A DNA stretch of 64,000 nt, taken from contig NZ_VFJE01000054.1 of the NCBI RefSeq assembly GCF_006385255.1, positions 372,001 through 436,000 on the forward strand, in the 5' to 3' direction. The position numbers and the translations under genes are program-made. Under the pieces are notes generated by a model. The model did not search any database, was not told the origin of the DNA, and was given only the letters and a program-made list of their open reading frames with translations. This document shows positions 45,091 through 53,349 of the stretch, in pieces. The stretch comes from Flavobacterium microcysteis. GTDB taxonomy: Bacteria; Bacteroidota; Bacteroidia; Flavobacteriales; Flavobacteriaceae. Within the stretch, counting starts at the first letter, position 1, and the number at the start of each line of letters is the position of its first letter.

Positions 45091-46362
45091 TTAAACTATT
45101 TCTAAGGCTTCTTCCACAACAGAATATACTTTTTCCAGTTGCTTATCTGAAATGATATAAGGCGGCAAAATATAGACAATATTCCCAACAGGGCGCAACA
45201 CTATACCGTGATTTATAAAAAAGTCATACAGCTTGTTCCTGAAATCGCCATAATAGCTCTCTGAAGTTTCTGTTTTAATTTCTAAGGCAAAAATAACTCC
45301 CAGAGTTCTGGTTTCCTTTACTCTTGGATGGCTGCTAATTTTCACCTGAAACTCCTTGTGTTTTTGGTGTACTCGCTGAATATTGTGCTGCATTTCTTTG
45401 CTCTGGAGCAACTCCAGACTTGCCAAGGCAGCAGCACAGCCTGTAGGATTCGCAGTAAAAGTATGTCCGTGAAATAATGCTTTATTGACATCATCACTGT
45501 AAAACCCTTCGAATAATTCCTGGGTGAATGTTGTAATTGCCATCGGGATTGTCCCGCCAGTTAAGGCTTTTGAAAGACACATCATGTCGGGCTGACTTTC
45601 AAGATAATCACAAGCAAAATTTTGTCCGGTTTTGCCAAATCCAGTCATGACTTCATCAGCAATCGTAAAAACTTCATTTTCTTTACAGATAGTCATCAGT
45701 TTATCCAAAGCAAAAGTTTCATACATCACCATTCCGGCCGCTCCTTGTACTAATGGTTCAAAAATGAAAGCTGCAAATTCGTTTGTTTTGGCCAGTTTTT
45801 CTAAAGCCTCAAAAGACTCCTGCTCCTTACCTTTTACAGGAACGGGAATGCGAACCACTTCAATCAGCGAACCTCGGAAAGCTTCTGTGAAAAAAGAAAT
45901 TCCGCTTGCCGCCATAGCAGCAAATGTATCTCCGTGGAAAGCATTTTCAAAAGCAATAATCTTAATCCGTTTTTCGCCTCTGTTGTAAAAATACTGCAGA
46001 GCTACTTTTAAGGCTACTTCTACAGCAGTCGAACCATTGTCTGAATAAAATATTTTTTTCTGATTGTCCGGTAAAATTTCCATAAGCTTTTCTGAAAGCA
46101 ATACGGCCGGTTCATGTGTAAATCCACCAAATAAAACATGCTCCAGTGAAGTAAGCTGCTTATGGATGGCATCTGCTATAAATCGGTTGCTGTGTCCGTA
46201 AGGATTCACCCACCAGGAAGCAATTGCATCAATATATTCTTTTCCGTTTTCATCCCACAATAAAGCTCCTTCGCCTTTTGTGATTGCAATGGCAGGTTTT
46301 GCCAATTTATGCTGCGTGTACGGGTGCCAGTTATGCTGTTGGTCTCTTTCTGAAAGCGTCAT
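45091..46362 (-). CDS. bioA: Adenosylmethionine-8-amino-7-oxononanoate aminotransferase
   Basis: 423 aa. BioA is a PLP enzyme that converts KAPA to DAPA with SAM as amino donor. Class III aminotransferase landmarks are visible: the DNGSTAVEVALK stretch, the PLP-Asp236 in ADEVMTGFG, and the PLP-Lys265 in CLSKALTGG. The N-terminal WHPYTQ and WVNPYGHSN motifs are those of BioA rather than other class III enzymes. It starts 11 nt after bioD. Confidence 0.96.
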   Translation of the reverse strand: MTLSERDQQHNWHPYTQHKLAKPAIAITKGEGALLWDENGKEYIDAIASWWVNPYGHSNRFIADAIHKQLTSLEHVLFGGFTHEPAVLLSEKLMEILPDNQKKIFYSDNGSTAVEVALKVALQYFYNRGEKRIKIIAFENAFHGDTFAAMAASGISFFTEAFRGSLIEVVRIPVPVKGKEQESFEALEKLAKTNEFAAFIFEPLVQGAAGMVMYETFALDKLMTICKENEVFTIADEVMTGFGKTGQNFACDYLESQPDMMCLSKALTGGTIPMAITTFTQELFEGFYSDDVNKALFHGHTFTANPTGCAAALASLELLQSKEMQHNIQRVHQKHKEFQVKISSHPRVKETRTLGVIFALEIKTETSESYYGDFRNKLYDFFINHGIVLRPVGNIVYILPPYIISDKQLEKVYSVVEEALEIV

Positions 46363-46373
46363 TGTTCTCTTTG

Positions 46374-46991
46374 TTATAAGGCTTTTAAATTATCGGAAAA
46401 CAAATCCGCATAGTCACGAATTACGTTTTTATCAAAATAAGGTTCGTCCTCAATTCTGCCGATACATTTTAATCCTGTTTTGCTTAGTATGATTTCTTCA
46501 GTGGCTTTGTTTTCATTGCCATTGAATACGATTCCTGCAATATCAAGCTTTTTATCTCTGAGTGCTGCAATGGTCAGGAGCGTATGGTTGATACTTCCCA
46601 AATAATGTCTTGAAACAACAACAACTTTGTAATCTTTCTGAATCAGATCGATAACCGTATCTTTTTCATTCAAAGGCACAAAAACGCCACCAGCACCTTC
46701 AATTACAAGATTGTTTTTTGTTTTGGGTTCTTTTATTTTTTCCAGTTCAATAGTTATGCCTTCTTTATCTGCTGCAAAATGCGGACTTGCCGGCGTTTGT
46801 AATAAATAGCTATTGGGATGGAGTTTGGTTTTTGAATTGGTAAGCAGCCTTTGTAATTTATGGCTATCTGAGTTATCGGCATCTCCAGCTTGAATTGGTT
46901 TCCAATAATCAGCCTCAAGGCTTTCAGTAATAATAGCGGAAGCAATTGTCTTGCCTACATCGGTTCCTATTCCTGTGACAAAAATTTTCAT
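46374..46991 (-). CDS. bioD: Dethiobiotin synthetase
   Basis: 205 aa. BioD closes the ureido ring of dethiobiotin using CO2 and ATP. The P-loop is GTDVGKT (Lys14), the substrate-binding Lys lies in YWKPIQAG, and the EGAGGVFVPL motif is the family's second signature. It is the first gene of a minus-strand operon with bioA, a ketosynthase and a small membrane protein. A -7 element lies 36 nt upstream. Confidence 0.96.
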   Translation of the reverse strand: MKIFVTGIGTDVGKTIASAIITESLEADYWKPIQAGDADNSDSHKLQRLLTNSKTKLHPNSYLLQTPASPHFAADKEGITIELEKIKEPKTKNNLVIEGAGGVFVPLNEKDTVIDLIQKDYKVVVVSRHYLGSINHTLLTIAALRDKKLDIAGIVFNGNENKATEEIILSKTGLKCIGRIEDEPYFDKNVIRDYADLFSDNLKAL

Positions 46992-47027
46992 ATTTATGGT
47001 GTATTCCTAATGTAGATTGAATATTTT

Positions 47028-47035
47028 CAAAGGTA
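47028..47035 (-). promoter_or_regulatory. -7 element for bioD operon
   Basis: TACCTTTG on the minus strand fits TAnnTTTG, 36 nt upstream of the bioD start. No BirA-type TTGTAAAC palindrome was seen near it. Confidence 0.5.
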
Positions 47036-47161
47036 CGACATGGGATTAATTTCCGAGACGATCCTACAATTTATAATTTTTCCCTTTGTAATAACTTCAA
47101 AACATGTGAATTCCGTAAGATTTTATTATAGTTTTTGAAAGTAATCGCTTTTTTTAATTAC

Positions 47162-47169
47162 TAAATTTG
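47162..47169 (+). promoter_or_regulatory. -7 element for the AI-2E transporter gene
   Basis: TAAATTTG fits TAnnTTTG, 28 nt before the start. A TTG lies 24 nt upstream of it. Confidence 0.5.
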
Positions 47170-47197
47170 AAAGAAATAACTTCATAACCTGTATAGT

Positions 47198-48289
47198 ATG
47201 CCCATAGCACAAGTACCATCTTATATGAAAGCCGTCTATATTTCCTTACTGATTATCATAATTATTTTTTTTATGATAATGGCCAAGGCAATATTAGTCC
47301 CTTTGCTTGTTTCAGGCTATATAGCCATGCTTATGACTTCATTTTGCAATCGTCTTGAAAGATGGAAAATTCCAAGATCGCTGAGTGCTTTTATTGCACT
47401 GCTTGTCATTATACTAATGGCCTCGGGATTAATTTTCTTTATCGTTTCCCAATTACAGAGTTTTACAAATGATGTGGAAACAAATATGGAAGAAAGCCTG
47501 AATAATTTTGCGATTAAAATAAACACAAGTGTCGAAAATTTCATTGGTTATGATATTGGGATGGGAAATGGTTTTCAGATTAAAAAGGTCATGGCGCTTA
47601 TCCAATCCGAAAACACAAACATCTCTCAATTACTTTTCACAACAATCGGGACCTTATCCAATATCATTCTTTTACCAGTTTTTATCTTTTTCTTACTGAT
47701 TTATAGAGACCATCTAGCGGTTTTTGTCACGAAAGTATTTGATAAGCAGCGTAACAAAGTACTCATGGAGCATATGATTTCCATGCGAAAAATTGTTCAT
47801 GCTTATATTGTAGGAGCCGGAAAAGTGATGATTATTTTGGGAATCGTAAATACGGCTGTCTTATTTGCTTTGGGAATCAAACACGCCATTTTTTTCGGAA
47901 TGATTGCCGGACTATTGAACATTATTCCTTACGTAGGACCTTTTATGGGTGCTTTAATGCCTTTTGCTTATGCATTGATAACCAAGGACAGCTTATTCTA
48001 TCCTTTTGCAGTTATAGTGGCCTTTACGCTAATCCAGTTTATGGAGGGCAGTTTCCTGACGCCTAAAATTACAGGTGCCAATGTAAATCTGAATGCATTT
48101 GTCACTTTTCTGGGATTGCTGATTGGCGGGGCGATATGGGGAGTTGTTGGAATGGTACTGATTATACCGACAATTGCCATATTAAAAAAATTGTTTGAAC
48201 TAAGTCCAGATACAGAACCTTACGCTTATCTGTTTGGGGAAGAAGACACTAAATGGTTTAAACGACAGAAACCTAAAACAAGTACTTAG
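47198..48289 (+). CDS. AI-2E family transporter (PerM/TqsA-like permease)
   Basis: 363 aa with about 7-8 membrane helices. The family landmarks are a short N-terminal pair of helices, a long amphipathic middle region (about residues 85-145), and a C-terminal set with GLLNIIPYVGPFMGA and the GGAIWGVVGMVLIIPTIAIL stretch. These proteins export small molecules or ions; the exact substrate is unknown. Its last 17 nt overlap the end of bioF on the opposite strand. Confidence 0.9.
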   Translation: MPIAQVPSYMKAVYISLLIIIIIFFMIMAKAILVPLLVSGYIAMLMTSFCNRLERWKIPRSLSAFIALLVIILMASGLIFFIVSQLQSFTNDVETNMEESLNNFAIKINTSVENFIGYDIGMGNGFQIKKVMALIQSENTNISQLLFTTIGTLSNIILLPVFIFFLLIYRDHLAVFVTKVFDKQRNKVLMEHMISMRKIVHAYIVGAGKVMIILGIVNTAVLFALGIKHAIFFGMIAGLLNIIPYVGPFMGALMPFAYALITKDSLFYPFAVIVAFTLIQFMEGSFLTPKITGANVNLNAFVTFLGLLIGGAIWGVVGMVLIIPTIAILKKLFELSPDTEPYAYLFGEEDTKWFKRQKPKTST

Positions 48290-49418
48290 CCAGCGTTTCC
48301 AAAACTTTCGTAATTTCTTCTCTAGTATTAAAACTGTGAAGGCAAAACCGGAGTCTTTCCTGATTTTCAGGTACGGTTGGCGAAAGGATAGCTCTGACAT
48401 CAAATCCGTTTTCCTGTAATTTTCCGGCAATCATTTTTACTTTGTCATTGCCCGGGATTATGGCCGATTGTATGGCTGATTTGTTTCTGACAAAAATCGG
48501 CTTCAAACCTATACGCTGTTTCTCCTGATTAAAATGCAGGATATTGTTTCGCAACTTTTCAATTTCTGTTTTTTGGGTTTCCAGATTTTTATAGGCAATT
48601 AAAATTTCGGCTACAGAATGAGGTGGCAAAGCCGTTGTATAAATAAAGCTTCGGGCAAAATTTACCAGGAAATCTTTTAGCTGTTTAGAGCCTAAAACCG
48701 CAGCACCATGTACACCCAATCCTTTTCCAAAAGTCATGATTCTAGCAAAAACCTTATCCTGCACACCCAAATCTTGTATCAACCCACAGCCATCTTCTCC
48801 AAAAACACCTAAGGCATGGGCTTCATCAAGAACCAAAAAGCAACCGTGCTGTTCTGTAATCTGAGCAAGCTTTTCCAAATCTGGCGAGTCGCCATCCATA
48901 GAAAAAACAGATTCCGTGACGATATAAATCTCTGAATTTTCAGATTTGTATTTTAAAATTAAGGCTTCCAGTTCATCAAGATCATTATGTTCGAATTTAA
49001 ACGATCGGGCATTAGAAAGTCGAATACCGTCACGTATAGAGGCATGGCTATATTCATCATACAGAATGAAATCAGTGCGTTGCGGAACGGAACTGAAAAA
49101 CCCTAAATTAGCATCATAGCCAGAATTAAATACTAATGCCGTTTCAGAGTTATGGAAATGGGCAATATGTTCTTCTAATGCTTTATAAAGAGCATGATTG
49201 CCTGATAAAAGCCTAGAACCTGTAGCCCCGTTTTGAATTATCGCATGATCCAGAAGATATTGGTGCGTCTCTTGAAAAATTATTCCTGACTTTGAAAACC
49301 CCAGATAATCATTAGAAGCAAAATCAATCAGGCCGTTTGGTTCAGGTAGAACTCTAAACGAATTGCTCTGTTGTCTCAGTTCGATTTTTTGCTGTAATGA
49401 TTTTGGGAATTGTTTCAT
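48273..49418 (-). CDS. bioF: 8-amino-7-oxononanoate synthase
   Basis: 381 aa from the ATG at 49418; earlier ATGs (49472, 49460) would lie upstream of a -7 element. BioF condenses pimeloyl-ACP/CoA with alanine to KAPA using PLP. The motifs NDYLGFS, GSRLLSGNHALYKALE, LDEAHALGVFG (PLP-Asp) and MTFGKGLGVHGA (PLP-Lys232) are intact. Gene order is unusual: bioF is separated from bioD-bioA by an opposite-strand transporter gene whose end it overlaps. Confidence 0.95.
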   Translation of the reverse strand: MKQFPKSLQQKIELRQQSNSFRVLPEPNGLIDFASNDYLGFSKSGIIFQETHQYLLDHAIIQNGATGSRLLSGNHALYKALEEHIAHFHNSETALVFNSGYDANLGFFSSVPQRTDFILYDEYSHASIRDGIRLSNARSFKFEHNDLDELEALILKYKSENSEIYIVTESVFSMDGDSPDLEKLAQITEQHGCFLVLDEAHALGVFGEDGCGLIQDLGVQDKVFARIMTFGKGLGVHGAAVLGSKQLKDFLVNFARSFIYTTALPPHSVAEILIAYKNLETQKTEIEKLRNNILHFNQEKQRIGLKPIFVRNKSAIQSAIIPGNDKVKMIAGKLQENGFDVRAILSPTVPENQERLRFCLHSFNTREEITKVLETLAKYLF

Positions 49419-49424
49419 ATCTGG

Positions 49425-49432
49425 CAAATGTA
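49425..49432 (-). promoter_or_regulatory. -7 element for bioF, next to its ATG
   Basis: TACATTTG on the minus strand ends only 6 nt before the ATG at 49418, which predicts an mRNA with almost no leader and supports this start. Confidence 0.4.
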
Positions 49433-49537
49433 AGCAACTTTTATACTGTTTAAAAGTCATACGCTTAGGCATTTCTGTACATAAGATAAAAGACTCTCAG
49501 GAAGTTTGTTCCTAAAATGCTGCTTACAAAAAATTTC

Positions 49538-49595
49538 TTTGCGTCTCTGCGCCTTTGCGAGGAATTATTTTCACGCAAAGGCGCAGAGACGCAAA
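49538..49595. repeat. REP-like long inverted repeat (bioF-atpC gap)
   Basis: A perfect 22-bp stem (49538-49559 with 49574-49595), built on the unit GCGTCTCTGCGCCTTTGCG, encloses a 14-nt loop. It is GC-richer than its surroundings and has no T run of its own. The sequence resembles REP-type palindromes scattered in many genomes. The true atpC terminator follows at 49611-49640. Confidence 0.7.
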
Positions 49596-49610
49596 ACAAA
49601 AATTAAAACA

Positions 49611-49640
49611 AAAAGCCCGGCGATTGCCGGGCTTTTTTTA
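49611..49640 (-). terminator. Rho-independent terminator after atpC
   Basis: AAAAGCCCGGC pairs with GCCGGGCTTTT over a GATT loop, with T runs on both strands. It ends the atpD-atpC transcript on the minus strand. Confidence 0.9.
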
Positions 49641-49656
49641 TTGGAATAAAATCAGA

Positions 49657-49938
49657 CTATTCTACTAGAATATTGATCTTATTATCATTCATTTCTAATG
49701 TTCCTGATTCGATCGACAAATGATATCTTTTATCGTTTCCTAAAAAGAACTTGCCTTCTGCTTCTTTTGAAAAATTAAAGCTGTCAGCAGCAATCTTAAT
49801 ATCTCCTTTTGTAAGGATTGAAATAATTGCAGCGTGATGATTCAGCATTTGGAATTCTCCATCAACACCCGGAACTGTAACTGAAGTCACTGTTCCTGAA
49901 AATAATTTTGCTTCTGGCGATATAATTTCTAAATACAT
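49657..49938 (-). CDS. atpC: ATP synthase F1 epsilon subunit, short form
   Basis: 93 aa. Only the N-terminal beta-sandwich that binds gamma and the c-ring is present (LEIISPEAKLFSG, VTVPGVDGEFQMLNHHAAIIS). The C-terminal helix pair, which inhibits ATP hydrolysis in longer epsilon subunits of about 130-140 aa, is absent, so that form of control is probably missing. It is co-transcribed with atpD, 46 nt away, across a short AGGCTTTAAGCTT-type repeat. Confidence 0.92.
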   Translation of the reverse strand: MYLEIISPEAKLFSGTVTSVTVPGVDGEFQMLNHHAAIISILTKGDIKIAADSFNFSKEAEGKFFLGNDKRYHLSIESGTLEMNDNKINILVE

Positions 49939-49939
49939 T

Positions 49940-49980
49940 TTTTTTTGCTTTAGGCTTTAAGCTTTAGGCTTTAAGCAATT
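49940..49980. repeat. Short tandem repeat between atpD and atpC
   Basis: Four near-copies of the GCTTTAGGCTTTAA unit in tandem lie between the genes. They resemble the repeat-type intergenic sequences of the nuo operon but with a different unit. Confidence 0.5.
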
Positions 49981-49984
49981 AAAA

Positions 49985-51499
<1,515 letters not shown>

Positions 51500-51557
51500 T
51501 TATGTATTTATTAAATAGCTATTTAGGTTTATGAAAAACACCTCTTTTTTCAGAGCG

Positions 51558-51565
51558 CAAAGATA
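51558..51565 (-). promoter_or_regulatory. -7 element for atpD-atpC
   Basis: TATCTTTG on the minus strand fits TAnnTTTG, 61 nt upstream of the atpD start. Confidence 0.5.
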
Positions 51566-51671
51566 GTTTTTAAAATGAAAATTTAATAATGTTTTTATAA
51601 AAAAATACGAAAAAAATATAGAATTGTCTGTTTAATGAATGTTACGGCAATAAGTATTCAGAATTCTAAAA

Positions 51672-51708
51672 ACAAAAAAAGCCATTGTACTTTCGCACAA
51701 TGGCTTTT
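51672..51708 (-). terminator. Rho-independent terminator after the SGNH gene
   Basis: AAAAGCCATTGT pairs with ACAATGGCTTTT over an 8-nt loop, with A-rich sequence that reads as a T run on the minus strand. Confidence 0.88.
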
Positions 51709-51726
51709 ATATTTTACAAATTTATT

Positions 51727-53316
51727 TTAGTTCAGCGTTTGCGGATATTGGATTTGGTAATTTCCAGGGTTAACTTCCGGTATCGAAGATCCATATGTCG
51801 CCTCTATAGCCTTAAGAAACTGGTTTGCAATATAAGCATAACCTCTTGCTGATGGATGGATTCCATCTAAAGAAAAAGTTCCTCCGGTAATATAGCTTGC
51901 TGTCATATGATAGTTTCCAAAACGGATTCCTCCATTAAGCAGTTGTGCCATTATCGCTTTTGTATCTACAAGCGCCAAGCCTTTGGCAGTAGCCACGTTT
52001 TGGATTGTAGTATTGTACGCATCTGTAGCTACCTTTATATCTGCTACCTCAGCATTGGTTAACACAGCTCCGTCTTGCAGCGGATATGTAACTCCCACTG
52101 TATTGAAAGGAGCCGGCACACCAGCCTGAGTTGTTCCAATAAGAGCTCTTGTTGGCAAAAGTATATAATCAACAAAAGGAGCTGGTGTCGTTACTTTTTT
52201 CGAATGACGAGCTCTTCCATATAAATTCCCTACGAAACCTGCTGTTGTTGCTCCTAATACCGGAGTCAGTGCACTTGTTATAGGAGCAGCTAGATTTGGC
52301 AAAGTTTCATCGATAATAAGTAATGGATTTGTAGCCTCAACAGTTGCAGGATTACCATCATCAGCAGTCAACACACTAAATCTGGCAGGCATATTGCCCG
52401 CTGCAGCAATTTGGTTGATCGCTCCAAAAATCTGATTTAACTGTGCCGCATTAGCTGGCGGTAAAGCAGGAACCGGATTATAAGGAACTGTAGTGAAATA
52501 AGGAAGCGTATTAATATAAGGAAGGTTTGCCACCACTCCTTTTGCACCGTTTGCGGTTAATGTATTCACCAAATTATTGTACACACTTTCAAAAACTGCC
52601 GGATCGGTAATATCATTTGATCCATACGTTGCAGGATTTGGATTCCCGGTTTGGTTAACCCCAACACCTCCTGAACTCGCATAACCCAATACATCATTTC
52701 CTCCAATCCATAATGAGAAGAAAGTCGGACTTTGGGCAATGGCATCAGCAATAACCGAAGTAGCCGGTGTAGATGCAAATCTTACAAAGTATGGATTTGA
52801 AGTAGGCGGAGTCGTTGCCAAACCTCCCGGATTTCCATAACCAGGAGTTATTAAGTGAAAACTTTTTGCCCCCGGAACACCCAAATTATTGAATGGCCCT
52901 GTTAAATGGGCAAAAACTTCTGTTGTTGGAGGCCCTGTCACAGGCTGAACGTTAGGCGTAGAAGCATTCAGGAACCCTCGAAGATAAATTCTTGGCCCAA
53001 ACGAAGGGTTTGGAGCTCCACCAAATAGCAATCCACCAATATTATCATTCATATAAGGAATTGCAAATGCACCACCCCCAACTAATTGAAATTGCTGCGC
53101 AAGTATATTAGTGTATCCATTTTCCTGACCTTTTTTAAACAGTGCATTATCACTATATCCAGCCGCAAAGGAATCACCTAAAGCGATATATTTTGAAAAA
53201 TCGGCTGATCCCGGCGAAACAGGAACTTCTCCTCCTGTAGAATCCGAGTCGTCATCTGAACAGGCAATGCTTAAGCTCAACGAAACTAAAAGCAGCCATT
53301 TGAAATTTTTTATCAT
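51727..53316 (-). CDS. SGNH/GDSL-type hydrolase lipoprotein
   Basis: 529 aa. A lipoprotein signal ends at Cys19 (SLSIAC followed by SDDDS), suggesting an outer-membrane or periplasmic lipoprotein. Block I shows GDS with Ser49 (ALGDSFAAGYSD), block III is GGND (WIGGNDVLGY), and block V is D-x-x-H in DGIHPSARGY. So the Ser-His-Asp type triad is intact. Such enzymes are esterases or lipases. It lies 33 nt after a TonB-dependent receptor gene on the same strand, so it may act on what that receptor imports. Confidence 0.9.
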   Translation of the reverse strand: MIKNFKWLLLVSLSLSIACSDDDSDSTGGEVPVSPGSADFSKYIALGDSFAAGYSDNALFKKGQENGYTNILAQQFQLVGGGAFAIPYMNDNIGGLLFGGAPNPSFGPRIYLRGFLNASTPNVQPVTGPPTTEVFAHLTGPFNNLGVPGAKSFHLITPGYGNPGGLATTPPTSNPYFVRFASTPATSVIADAIAQSPTFFSLWIGGNDVLGYASSGGVGVNQTGNPNPATYGSNDITDPAVFESVYNNLVNTLTANGAKGVVANLPYINTLPYFTTVPYNPVPALPPANAAQLNQIFGAINQIAAAGNMPARFSVLTADDGNPATVEATNPLLIIDETLPNLAAPITSALTPVLGATTAGFVGNLYGRARHSKKVTTPAPFVDYILLPTRALIGTTQAGVPAPFNTVGVTYPLQDGAVLTNAEVADIKVATDAYNTTIQNVATAKGLALVDTKAIMAQLLNGGIRFGNYHMTASYITGGTFSLDGIHPSARGYAYIANQFLKAIEATYGSSIPEVNPGNYQIQYPQTLN

Positions 53317-53349
53317 AATTATATTTTTATAACGTTAGCCTTAATTTTT

